A stretch of DNA of 21,663 bases, from positions 1 to 21,663 of the forward strand of contig JBBITL010000074.1 in the NCBI GenBank assembly GCA_037440765.1, written 5' to 3'. How positions within the stretch are numbered: the stretch's first letter is position 1; the number at the start of each line of letters is the position of its first letter. Position numbers and translations under genes: made by a program. Shown here piece after piece: positions 7,700 to 15,282 of this stretch. A model generated the notes under the pieces. That model searched no databases. It saw nothing but the letters and a program-made list of their open reading frames with translations, and was not told the DNA's origin. The DNA is from DTKY01 sp037440765 (GTDB taxonomy: Bacteria; Acidobacteriota; Terriglobia; Bryobacterales; Bryobacteraceae).

Positions 7700-9026
7700 A
7701 GACGAGGAGAAACTCCGCCGGGTGGTGGAACTCCAGCTCATTTCGGCGGGCTACGAGGTGGACAAAGCAGGGTCGGCCGAGGAGGCGCTGCGGCTGGCCG
7801 ACCGGGCCGCCCTGATCCTCACTGACCTGCGGCTGCCCGGCATGGACGGGCTGGAGTTGCTGTCCATTCTGAAGAGGCAGGACTCGCGGGTGCCCGTGGT
7901 GGTGATGACCGCTTTCGGGACAGTGGAGAAAGCGGTCGAGGCCATGAAGGCCGGGGCGGCCGACTTCCTGATGAAGCCGTTCTCGCTCGATCACCTGCTG
8001 GCGGTGATAGGCAAGGCGCTTGAATTCAGGGCCTTGCGGGACGAAAACCGCGAGCTGCGCGAGGAGCTCGGCCGGCGTTACTCGTTCGATAGCGTCGTGG
8101 GGCGCAGCCCGGCCATGCAGGAGATTTTCGCCACGGTCATGCGCGTGGCCCCCACGCGCGCCACGGTGCTGCTGGCCGGGGAGAGCGGCGTGGGCAAGGA
8201 CCTGGTGGCCCGGGCCATCCATTATCACTCGCCGCGGCGGGACAGGCCGTTCGTCAAGATCAATTGCACGGCCATCCCCGAGAACCTGATGGAGAGCGAG
8301 CTTTTCGGCTTCGAGAAGGGGGCGTTCACCGGCGCGGTGGCGGCCAAGCCCGGCAAGTTCGAGCAGGCCGACACGGGCACGGCGTTTCTGGACGAGATCG
8401 GCGACGTTCCCGGCCCCGTTCAGGTGAAGCTGCTGCGCGTGTTGCAGGAGCGCGAACTGGAGCGGCTGGGCAGCAACCGGACCCGGCAGATCGACGTGCG
8501 GATCCTGGCGGCCACCAACCGCGACCTGAGGGCGGCGCTCGAAGAAGGGACTTTCCGGGAGGACCTCTACTACCGGCTCAACGTTGTCCCCGTCAACATC
8601 CCGCCGCTGCGCGAACGCAAGGCGGATATCCCGTTCCTGGCCGAGCACTTCGTGCGGAAACTGGCCCGCGATCTGGGCGCCAGGGCCACCGGACTCTCCG
8701 AGGCCGCCGTGAAGAAACTTGTCGAATACGACTGGCCTGGCAACGTGCGCGAACTGGAGAACGTGATCGAGCGCAGCATGGTGCTCTCCTCAGGAGAGCG
8801 GCTGGACGCCCAGGACATCAAGCTGGACGCCGGCCCGCCGGCGGCGGCCGCGCCGTCCTTCCTGCCCGACGGCATGACCCTGGACCAGCACGAGCAGGCG
8901 ATCATCCGGGAGGCCCTGCGCCGCGCGGAGGGCAACAAGAGCCAGGCGGCGCGCCTGCTGGGCCTCACCCGCAACGCGCTGCGCTACCGGCTCTCGCAGA
9001 TGGGGATCGAAGACAGTAACTCGTAG
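7674..9026 (+). CDS. NtrC-family sigma-54-dependent response regulator
   Basis: A 450-aa transcription activator and the partner of the upstream kinase. The receiver domain is at 1-120: acidic pocket D10, phosphoacceptor D51 in ILTDLRLPG, T79 and K101. The AAA+ domain, about 138-370, has Walker A GESGVGKD (169-176), the sigma-54-contacting GAFTGA loop (216-221), Walker B FLDEIGD (238-244) and WPGNVRELEN. A Fis-type helix-turn-helix lies at about 405-445 (NKSQAARLLGLTRNALRYRL). It therefore should activate sigma-54 promoters by ATP hydrolysis once phosphorylated. The ATG at 7674 lies inside the end of the kinase gene and is preceded by GAGGAAG. No sigma-54 promoter (GG-N10-GC) was confidently found in this window, so its targets are probably elsewhere. 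Confidence 0.95.
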   Translation: MKHRILIVEDEEKLRRVVELQLISAGYEVDKAGSAEEALRLADRAALILTDLRLPGMDGLELLSILKRQDSRVPVVVMTAFGTVEKAVEAMKAGAADFLMKPFSLDHLLAVIGKALEFRALRDENRELREELGRRYSFDSVVGRSPAMQEIFATVMRVAPTRATVLLAGESGVGKDLVARAIHYHSPRRDRPFVKINCTAIPENLMESELFGFEKGAFTGAVAAKPGKFEQADTGTAFLDEIGDVPGPVQVKLLRVLQERELERLGSNRTRQIDVRILAATNRDLRAALEEGTFREDLYYRLNVVPVNIPPLRERKADIPFLAEHFVRKLARDLGARATGLSEAAVKKLVEYDWPGNVRELENVIERSMVLSSGERLDAQDIKLDAGPPAAAAPSFLPDGMTLDQHEQAIIREALRRAEGNKSQAARLLGLTRNALRYRLSQMGIEDSNS

Positions 9027-9066
9027 AGCTCGCCGCCGGTGTGTTAGGATCGACTTGATTCCGCTC

Positions 9067-9741
9067 ATGCCGGAGATTGTTCCCTCCATACTGTCGGCTG
9101 ACTTCGCGCGCCTGGGCGAGGAGATCGCGCGCGTGGAGGCCGCCGGCGCCACCATGCTCCACGTGGACGTGATGGACGGCCGCTTTGTGCCGAACATCAC
9201 CATCGGACCGCCCGTCGTCAGGAGCATCCGGAAGGCCACCCGGATGACCCTGGATGTGCACCTGATGCTCGCCGATCCGGATCCGCTCATCCCCGTCTTC
9301 ATAGAGGCGGGCGCCGACCAGGTCTCCGTGCACCAGGAGACCTGCCCGCACCTGGACAGGAGCCTGAGGCTGATCCAGAGCGAGGGTGCGCTGGCCGGAG
9401 TGGCGCTGAACCCCTCAACGCCGATTACAATGTTAAGTGAGGTCCTGGAGATTGCGGACTTCGTGTTGCTGATGAGCGTGAATCCCGGCTTCGGAGGGCA
9501 GGCGCTGATTCCGCGGGTGCTGGAGAAGGCCAAGGCGCTGGCATCGAGAAGGCGCGAACTGGGGCTGGGCTTCCCCATCGAGATGGATGGCGGGGTTACG
9601 CTGGAGAACCTGGCGGAAGTCGTCAGGGCAGGCGTGGACTGGGTGGTTACGGGGGCCAGCGTGTTTCACGCTCCCGAGCCGGCGGCCGCGGTCGCCGAAA
9701 TGCGGCGGATAGCCGCCGAGGCGCTGGCGGCGCGGACATGA
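9067..9741 (+). CDS. rpe: Ribulose-phosphate 3-epimerase
   Basis: A 224-aa TIM-barrel enzyme that interconverts ribulose 5-phosphate and xylulose 5-phosphate in the pentose phosphate pathway. Seen: PSILSADFARLGEE at the N-terminus, metal/catalytic residues in HVDVMDGRFVPN (H32, D34), DVHLM (H65), MSVNPGFGGQ, and the catalytic Asp in MDGGV (D174). Length is normal. ATG 9067 is listed. A TTG at 9055, adding four residues, has an AGGA at the proper spacing while the ATG has none, so TTG is a real alternative. The gene starts 40 bp after the response regulator and may be read through from it. Its functional link to the two-component genes is not obvious. Confidence 0.95.
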   Translation: MPEIVPSILSADFARLGEEIARVEAAGATMLHVDVMDGRFVPNITIGPPVVRSIRKATRMTLDVHLMLADPDPLIPVFIEAGADQVSVHQETCPHLDRSLRLIQSEGALAGVALNPSTPITMLSEVLEIADFVLLMSVNPGFGGQALIPRVLEKAKALASRRRELGLGFPIEMDGGVTLENLAEVVRAGVDWVVTGASVFHAPEPAAAVAEMRRIAAEALAART

Positions 9742-9763
9742 GAATGTGGCGGTTTGGTGAGTT

Positions 9764-10882
9764 ATGCGGATGAAGACAGGCACCGTGCTGACATGGCTGG
9801 CGGCGTGCGTGGCTGCTTGGGGCTTGCTCACTTCTTGCGGCTTCCGGAAGAAGTACGAGAACCCCATCGCCAAGGACACGCAGCAGCCGGACAAGCTTCT
9901 GTACGACAAGGCCATCAACGACATCGAGAAGGGGCGTTTCGATGTGGCCCGTCTGACCTTGCAGACACTCATCAGCACGTACGACAGCAGCGAGTTCCTG
10001 GCCAAGGCCAAGCTGGCGCTGGCTGATAGCTGGTTCCGGGAAGGGGGCGCCAGCGGCCTGGCCAATGCCGAGGCCGAGTACAAGGAGTTCATCCTTTTCT
10101 ACCCGACACTGGAGGAAGCGCCCGAGGCCCAGGAGAAGGTCTGCTTGATCCACTACCGGCAGATGGAGAAGCCGGACCGGGATCCGGACCAGGCGCTGAG
10201 GGCCGACGAGGAATGCCGCCAGCTGCTGGTTCAGTTCCCCAACAGCCGGTTCGCGCCGCAGGTGCAGCAGTACCTGCGCAATATCCAGGAAGTCCTGGCG
10301 GAGCGCGAGTTCAAGATCGGGGATTTCTACCACACCAAGGGGTCGTATCCGGCCGCTGCCGCCCGTCTCCAGGCGATGACGGGCCACTACCCGCTCTACA
10401 GCAAGGCCGACGAGGCGCTCTGGATGCTGGCCGACTCCTATTCCCGCATGCCGGCCAGGTTCACCGACCAGGCAGCGGCCGCCTGGAGCCGGCTTGTGCG
10501 GGAGTACCCGCTGAGCCCATTCGCCGACCAGGCCAGGAAGAGGCTCGAAAGGCTGGAGCGCGAGATTCCCGAGGCAGACCCGGTGGCGCTGGCGCGCATG
10601 AAGTACGAACTGGCCAACCAGGACAAGCCCGGCCTATTGAGTCACTTCTGGGGTATCTTCCGAAAGAGCCCGAACGTGGCGCTGGCGGCCAAGTCCGGCA
10701 CTCCCGCAATGACGGCGCTCCAGCCCACGATCCCTGTGAGCGTCCCGGCGGCCGGCGCCGCGGGCGCGATTTCCGCGGACGTGACCGTCGCTCCGCTTTC
10801 CGGCTCGAGCGCTCTGGACACGCAGCCGGACGCCCGTCAGAACCCTCCGGCCGGCCGGCAGCCAGCGCCTCCTAAACCGTAG
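9764..10882 (+). CDS. BamD-like outer-membrane assembly lipoprotein (TPR repeats)
   Basis: A 372-aa lipoprotein. The signal peptide ends with lipobox LLTSC, so C25 would be lipidated and the protein held on the periplasmic face of a membrane. Then follow tetratricopeptide-like helices at about 40-275 in the BamD/YfiO style (YDKAINDIEKGRFDVARLTL, YKEFILFYPTLEEAPEAQ, REFKIGDFYHTKGSYPAAAARL). BamD works with BamA to insert beta-barrel proteins. A disordered Ala/Pro tail beyond about 300 makes it longer than the roughly 245-aa E. coli protein. ATG 9764 is listed, but ATG 9770 has GGTGAG at a better 8-nt spacing, so it may be the true start. It follows rpe by 22 bp and the receiver gene follows by 8 bp. 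Confidence 0.8.
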   Translation: MRMKTGTVLTWLAACVAAWGLLTSCGFRKKYENPIAKDTQQPDKLLYDKAINDIEKGRFDVARLTLQTLISTYDSSEFLAKAKLALADSWFREGGASGLANAEAEYKEFILFYPTLEEAPEAQEKVCLIHYRQMEKPDRDPDQALRADEECRQLLVQFPNSRFAPQVQQYLRNIQEVLAEREFKIGDFYHTKGSYPAAAARLQAMTGHYPLYSKADEALWMLADSYSRMPARFTDQAAAAWSRLVREYPLSPFADQARKRLERLEREIPEADPVALARMKYELANQDKPGLLSHFWGIFRKSPNVALAAKSGTPAMTALQPTIPVSVPAAGAAGAISADVTVAPLSGSSALDTQPDARQNPPAGRQPAPPKP

Positions 10883-10890
10883 CCACCCGT

Positions 10891-11502
10891 ATGAGCCGAA
10901 TCCTCCTGGCCGACGACAGCCCGCACGCACAGCGCATGGGCGAATTCATCCTGCGGGAGGAGGGCTTCGAGGTGGTGACCGTCACCGACGGCGTGACGGC
11001 GGTGGTGCGCCTGGCGGACGTGGACCCTGACCTGGTCCTCGCCGACGTCTCGCTGCCACAACGGAACGGCTACGAGCTGTGCAAGTACGTCAAGTCAAAC
11101 TCCCGCCACCGGCACGCGAAAGTCATCCTGACGGCCGGCGCACAGGAGCCCATCGACGAAGAGGAGTCCCGGCGCGTGGGCGCAGACGGCACTCTGAGGA
11201 AGCCGTTCGAGGCCAGCGTCGTCATTGAGGCGGCCAAGCGTCTGGTCGAGGCCGCCGAGCAGGCGCGGACGGAGTTGCCCCCGATTGAAGGTGAACAGCC
11301 CCTGGCGGAGGCGCCTCAAGCCGCGCCGGTGGACGTAATCGCAGAGACTACCGTGTTCGACCCCCCTCCCGCCGTGGAGACGGACCCGCAGTCGGTGCGG
11401 GCCGCCGTCACCCTGGCGCTGGAGTGCGCCCTCCCGGTGCTGATCGACGAGATCACCCAGCGAGTCCTGGTCGCCCTGGAGCAGGACAAGCCGGTCCAGT
11501 AG
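10891..11502 (+). CDS. Receiver-domain protein with helical C-terminal extension
   Basis: A 203-aa protein. Residues 1-120 are a CheY-like receiver: D8/D9, phosphoacceptor D52 in LVLADVSLP, T81 and K104 (LRKPFE) are all present, so phosphorylation is likely. The linker, about 125-165, is Pro/Ala/Glu-rich. The last 40 residues form a probable amphipathic helix (VRAAVTLALECALPVLIDEI). There is no DNA-binding or enzymatic output domain, so output must be by protein contact. The start lies 8 nt after the BamD-like stop, implying co-transcription. The upstream membrane kinase could be its donor, but that is speculation. Confidence 0.85.
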   Translation: MSRILLADDSPHAQRMGEFILREEGFEVVTVTDGVTAVVRLADVDPDLVLADVSLPQRNGYELCKYVKSNSRHRHAKVILTAGAQEPIDEEESRRVGADGTLRKPFEASVVIEAAKRLVEAAEQARTELPPIEGEQPLAEAPQAAPVDVIAETTVFDPPPAVETDPQSVRAAVTLALECALPVLIDEITQRVLVALEQDKPVQ

Positions 11503-11519
11503 GGCCCCCAAGAAGGCTC

Positions 11520-11551
11520 TTGACAGAAGCTTCTCGTCGGTGTGCTGTATT
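11520..11551 (+). promoter_or_regulatory. Possible sigma-70 promoter of the GntR-ABC operon
   Basis: A perfect -35 consensus TTGACA is at 11520-11525. The best -10 candidate is TGTATT at 11546-11551, but the 20-bp spacer is longer than ideal. The candidate overlaps the left arm of the repressor operator, which would make repression simple. The -10 assignment is uncertain. Confidence 0.45.
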
Positions 11552-11566
11552 GCATAACTAATACAG
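11545..11566 (+). promoter_or_regulatory. Inverted-repeat operator for the YtrA/GntR repressor
   Basis: The perfect 7-bp arms CTGTATT (11545-11551) and AATACAG (11560-11566) flank the 8-bp centre GCATAACT. The last base is the G of the GTG start of the repressor gene. GntR proteins of the YtrA subfamily bind inverted repeats with TGTAT-type arms, so autorepression of the whole operon is the natural reading. Confidence 0.7.
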
Positions 11567-11955
11567 TGATACGATTTCGACTCGATCCCGCCAGTTCGTC
11601 GCCGATCTACAGCCAGATCGTAGAGCAGGTGAGGTGGGCGGTGGCGGCAGGCGCTCTCAAACCTGACGAGGAATTGCCCTCGGTTCGAGCCCTGGCGGCC
11701 GCGCACCTGATCAATCCGAACACCGCGGCACGCGCCTACCTGGAACTGGAGCACGAAGGGCTGGTGACGAAGGAGCGGGGAACGGGTACATTCGTCTCCC
11801 CCCAGGCGGCGCAACTGAGTGAGGAGAGGCGGGCGGCTATGGTCGCGGAGGTCCTGGACAAGGCCCTCAGGCAGGCAGTGGACGTACAGATGGAACCGGA
11901 ACAGATACGCCGGATCTTTGAAGAGCGGCTGAAGGCATCAGAGGACCGACGATGA
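11566..11955 (+). CDS. GntR-family transcriptional repressor, YtrA subfamily
   Basis: A 129-aa regulator. The winged helix-turn-helix is at about 10-75: SPIYSQIVEQVRWAVAAG, then LPSVRALAAAHLINPNTAARAYLELE and the wing VTKERGTGTFV. Only a short helical tail of about 50 residues follows, as in YtrA, and there is no effector-binding domain of the FadR or HutC type. YtrA regulators control adjacent ABC-transporter genes, which fits here. The GTG at 11566 begins MIRFRLDP, the usual opening of the family. An upstream in-frame GTG (11542) would read through the operator and is less likely. The TGA overlaps the ATG of the ATPase gene as ATGA. Confidence 0.88.
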   Translation: MIRFRLDPASSSPIYSQIVEQVRWAVAAGALKPDEELPSVRALAAAHLINPNTAARAYLELEHEGLVTKERGTGTFVSPQAAQLSEERRAAMVAEVLDKALRQAVDVQMEPEQIRRIFEERLKASEDRR

Positions 11956-12684
11956 GTGAACCTGCGATCCGTGTCGAGGGCTTGAGCCGGCGCTTCGGCG
12001 GCCTGCGGGCCGTCGCCAAGCTGAGCTTCCAGGTGGAATCCGGGCGGGTGTGCGGCTTTCTGGGTCGCAACGGCTCCGGAAAGACCACCACAATCCGAAT
12101 GCTGATGGGGTTGCTTCGGCCGTCGGGCGGCAAGGCCGGCCTGCAGGGGCTGGATCCACAGCACAACCGCGCTGAGTTGATGCGCCGCGTCGGGTACGTA
12201 GGCGAGGCGCCGGTGATGCCTGACTGGATGACGGTGCAGGAGGCGGCCGACTTGACAGGAGGCTTCTATCGGACCTGGGACCGGGAGCGGGTGGACGGCT
12301 TTCTGGAGAGATTCCAGTTGGACCCCAGGCAGAAGGTCGGGCGCTTGTCCCGCGGCATGAACGCGCAACTCGCGCTGGTGCTGGCGCTGGAGCACAATCC
12401 CGAGCTTCTGATTACTGGATGAGCCAGCCACGGGCCTCGATGTCCTGGTCCGGAGGAGCTTCCTGGAGGGCATCATCGACCTGATCCGGCGGGAGGGGCG
12501 CACGGTGCTGCTCTCTTCGCACCTGGTCCACGAGGTGGAACGCGTCGCCGACCAGATTGTGGTGATCGACGCGGGCAGGCTGGTGCGCTCCAAGCCGCTC
12601 GAGGAACTGAAGAGTGAGGCGGCGGGCCAGAGCCTGGAAGAGATCTTCATCGGACTGCTGACCGGGCAGGGGAGGGACGGATGA
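11952..12684 (+). pseudogene. ABC transporter ATP-binding protein, frameshifted just before Walker B
   Basis: The ATPase of the GntR-linked transporter. The first frame (11952-12422) encodes Walker A GRNGSGKTT (38-46), a Q-loop region with Glu instead of Gln (GYVGEAP) and a signature LSRGMNAQ. It should continue as ELLILDEPATGLD. Instead one extra base near 12414 (ATTACTGGAT, expected ATTCTGGAT) changes it to ELLITG and a stop. Removing that base restores LDEPATGLDVL (Walker B and D-loop), the H-loop SSH and a normal C-terminus ending at 12684, 243 residues in total. The stop overlaps the permease ATG as ATGA. Everything else looks undecayed, so the change is either a sequencing/assembly error or a recent mutation. 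No slippery motif is seen at this site. Confidence 0.85.
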
Positions 12685-14448
12685 AGCCGCTGTTGTGGAA
12701 GGAATACCGGGAATTGAGGACGACACTGCTGGTCTGGCTGGCGGGACTGGCGGTTGTGCAGGTGTGGCGCTGGATGCCGGGGACTGTACCCGACGACGTG
12801 ATTCTCGGTCTGTTTCCCGCGGTTGGCATGCTGGCGGCGGTGGAGCTCGGGTCCGAGCTTCTGACGAGAGAACGGCAGGCACGAACGACGGAATACCTGC
12901 TGGTGCGGCCGGTCAGCCGTGAGCAGATCGTGTGGGCCAAGTTCATTGCCGGGTCCATCATGTTGCTGCTGTTCGTCGCGGCGCTCCTGGCGGTTGTGCT
13001 TCCCCCCCGGACCCCCGGCCGGCGCTGCGCGCGTCGTCGAGCTGGCTCGCCAGTCGGGCTATCTCGCCTCGCTGGCGGCGGTCTATCCCCGCCTCTGGTT
13101 CATCATGGCCTTCACGCTGGCTGTGTCCGTCCTGGTTGGCACTAGAGGGAAGACCGTCGCAGCCACGCTGTTGGCCGTTGTCGGGAGCATAGGGATTCTC
13201 AATTTGCTCTCCATATGGCTGCCATGGCTTGACCCCGGGGTCTGGGCAGTGGGGGCGCTTGGAAGCGATGGACACGCACTGGTGGCGGGGAACCCAGTCT
13301 TGCTCCTGCTCGTTGCCGGAGTCTGGTGTGGACTCACCGTGATCGCCGCATGGCTTGCCGCCGCAGCGTTCGCCCGCTGGCCCTACCTGAGCCCGGGGTG
13401 GCTCCTGGTGGGTGTGGTCAGTGTAGGCTTCGCGATGCTGCTCCCCAATGCGTTGCAAGGAGTGAAGCCGGCCGTCTCTGCAATTCAGCCCGTAGGGGTA
13501 TCACAGACGAACATGGCCGGCGACCACCTCGCGGCCGATGGCAAGCGGGTCTGCGTGGCGGGCGGGACAAGATTCGTGGCCGTCGACTTCTCGGACCCAG
13601 CCAGTCCGCGGCGGCTGGCGGAAGCGGTCCTCCCGGAATGGACGTTCAGCAGCGTGCGACTGCGCGGAACGCGGGTCATTCTGGGGGGACGCCGCGAGGC
13701 GGCCCCCGAGGACAGAGCCGGGGTGCTTGTGCTCGACATGACATCGCGGGAGACGCAGATCGTCGCCGATCTGGGCGCCGCCGGAGGGCGCGACTGGATC
13801 GGCGGCATGGAACTGGTCGGCGGATACCTGTACGCCGGTGCGGGCTCCAGGTGGGGAGCGGCCTTGCGCGTGTTTGACCTGACCGGTGGAACCACGGCGC
13901 GAGAGACGGCCGTAATCGACGTCGAGAAGCCGCTGGACCCATCCGTCCGTTTTGTCAGCCCGCTTCAGTTCGGCATGTGCGTTCGCGGAACCTACGCGTA
14001 TCTGGCGTCGACGGGCACGCTGATGACTCTCGATGTCAGCGACCCAGCCCATCCCAAGGTGGTCGGGCGCACCGAGTTCGTGCCCGCCAACTTGATCGCT
14101 GTCGGAATGCCGCAGCAGGTTGCCGTCGCCGGCGGCCGGCTGTACGTCGAAGGCGTATCGCCGAGGCGGCTCCTGGCATTTGACCTGACGGACCCCGCGC
14201 GCCCCTCCCCCGCCGAGCGTTACGACTGGCAACTGCAATACACCTCTGTGCTTGGCGCGTCCGGGGAGAGGCTCTACATCTGCCGGCCTCCCCTGGTGCT
14301 CACGCCTCGACCAGGACTGTGGCCCGGCCGAATCCGCCAGATTACCGAGTCCGCGACAGGGCGGCCGGCCCCTGTGGCCTTCGGTGACTACCTGCTCGTG
14401 CTGGCCGACGGGCGGATCTCCGCCTATGACCTCGCCGGCGGCGATTGA
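12681..14448 (+). pseudogene. ABC-2 type permease fused to an LVIVD-repeat beta-propeller, frameshifted
   Basis: With one base removed from the C7 run at 13002-13008, the gene encodes 588 residues. As sequenced, the first frame stops at 13145 and the rest is open to 14448. Residues 1-255 are an ABC-2 permease: about six hydrophobic helices, including LLVWLAGLAVVQVW, a helix at about 97-113, PRLWFIMAFTLAVSVLVG and TVAATLLAVVGSIGILNLLSIWL. From about 279 to the end is a repeat domain of LVIVD type: FVAVDFSDPASPR (about 298), LMTLDVSDPAHPK (about 447), LLAFDLTDPARPS (about 497), plus two weaker units. That predicts a beta-propeller after the last membrane helix; its side of the membrane depends on helix count. 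Permeases of YtrA-type operons usually lack such a domain. Function and substrate are unknown. Confidence 0.8.
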
Positions 14449-14474
14449 CACTGGTTTCGGGGGCTTTCTATACT
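14445..14474 (+). promoter_or_regulatory. Sigma-70-type promoter of the rpmH-rnpA-yidD-yidC-khpB-mnmE cluster
   Basis: TTGACA (14445-14450), an 18-bp spacer and TATACT (14469-14474): a near-consensus promoter with start expected at about 14481, leaving a leader of about 72 nt before rpmH. The -35 box overlaps the TGA stop codon of the preceding permease gene. Confidence 0.8.
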
Positions 14475-14552
14475 GGTCTGTTGGGAATGAAAGCCGCACT
14501 GTGTCGCGACTAGGGCGTCGTGGTGCGCCTAGCCCCTGGGGCGACAGCAGAC

Positions 14553-14720
14553 ATGCCAAAACGAACATTTCAGCCGAATAATCGGAAGCGGGCCAAGACT
14601 CACGGTTTCCGGGTGAGGATGAAGACCAAGAGCGGCCAGGCAGTCCTGGCCCGCCGCCGGGCCAAGGGACGCAAGAAGCTGACCGTCAGCTCCGAGAGAG
14701 CTGTTCGTAACGCCAGGTAA
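14553..14720 (+). CDS. rpmH: 50S ribosomal protein L34
   Basis: A 55-aa, very basic protein with the family signature MPKRTFQPNNRKRAKTHGFR at its start, then RMKTKSGQAVLARRRAKGRKKL, found in the large subunit. Usual L34 length is 44-50 residues; this copy has a slightly longer tail (TVSSERAVRNAR). It is first in the conserved cluster that continues with rnpA, and its TAA stop abuts the proposed rnpA start. Confidence 0.96.
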   Translation: MPKRTFQPNNRKRAKTHGFRVRMKTKSGQAVLARRRAKGRKKLTVSSERAVRNAR

Positions 14721-14721
14721 T

Positions 14722-15084
14722 CTGATCGAAGGCGCCAGACAGGACTACTCCTGGCCCAAGGATGCCAGGCTCCGAAAGCGGTCCGAGTTCCGCCAGGTCT
14801 ACGATCAGGGATTCCGAAGGTCAGGACCTTACTTCGCGGCGGTTTGCCTCAAGGTAGAGGGGCAAGCGGGAGCGAGGGTCGGGCTTGCGACGCCCAAGGC
14901 TCTCGGCGGTGGGGTGGTGAGGAATCGCATTCGCCGCAGGCTCCGCGAGGCGGTGCGTTTGAGTTTCAGCGGCCTTGCTCCGGGGTGGGCGGTGGTGGTG
15001 CAGGCCCGGAAGGGAGCGCTGGATGCGCCTTTCGAGGCGCTGAGGAAAGAAGTGGAGAAGCTCTTCTCGCGATGCGGGGACTAG
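14722..15084 (+). CDS. rnpA: Ribonuclease P protein component, with no canonical start codon
   Basis: A roughly 120-aa basic protein that assists the RNase P RNA in trimming the 5' ends of tRNA precursors. The frame contains KDARLRKRSEFRQVYDQGFR near the start, VGLATPKALGGGVVRNRIRRRLREA (the RNR motif) and a normal C-terminus. From the in-frame TGA at 14680 down to the RNR motif no ATG, GTG or TTG occurs. CTG at 14722, two bases after the rpmH stop and just after AGG at 14715-14717, gives the expected N-terminal length and is listed. It sits between rpmH and yidD as in most bacteria, and its end overlaps yidD by 13 nt. The start is uncertain: CTG initiation, another rare codon, or a base error in the sequence. 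Confidence 0.85.
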   Translation: MIEGARQDYSWPKDARLRKRSEFRQVYDQGFRRSGPYFAAVCLKVEGQAGARVGLATPKALGGGVVRNRIRRRLREAVRLSFSGLAPGWAVVVQARKGALDAPFEALRKEVEKLFSRCGD

Positions 15085-15281
15085 TGACAGCCGGCCTTCG
15101 TATCTACAAACGGTGGATCAGCCCGTGTCTCCCGTCCGCCTGCCGCTATGCGCCCACCTGCTCCGAGTACATGCTGGCGGCAGTCGAGAAGCATGGCGTC
15201 ACTCGAGGTATCTGGATGGGAACCAAGCGCCTGCTGCGGTGCCACCCGTTTCATGAGGGGGGATATGATCCGGTGCGGTAG
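15072..15281 (+). CDS. yidD: YidD membrane protein insertion efficiency factor
   Basis: A 69-aa protein with the family core IYKRWISPCLPSACRYAPTC, then SEYMLAAVEKHGVTRGIW and RLLRCHPFHEGGYDPV. The Cys residues and the amphipathic N-terminal helix are the YidD signature. It is thought to act beside YidC at the inner membrane. ATG 15072 is chosen because the family core starts there. A longer open frame from 14844 is out of frame with rnpA and translates rnpA DNA in the wrong frame. It overlaps the rnpA stop by 13 nt and lies 50 bp before yidC. Confidence 0.94.
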   Translation: MRGLVTAGLRIYKRWISPCLPSACRYAPTCSEYMLAAVEKHGVTRGIWMGTKRLLRCHPFHEGGYDPVR

Positions 15282-15282
15282 G

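Noticed and set aside
12400..13020. Programmed frameshifting to make full ATPase and permease
   Set aside because: The ATPase site has no slippery sequence or stimulatory structure that I can see. The permease C7 run could slip, but one explanation for both sites is more likely error or mutation; kept as a question, not a claim.
14844..15071. Longer yidD start at 14844
   Set aside because: This part is rnpA coding DNA read in another frame; the YidD family begins near ATG 15072.
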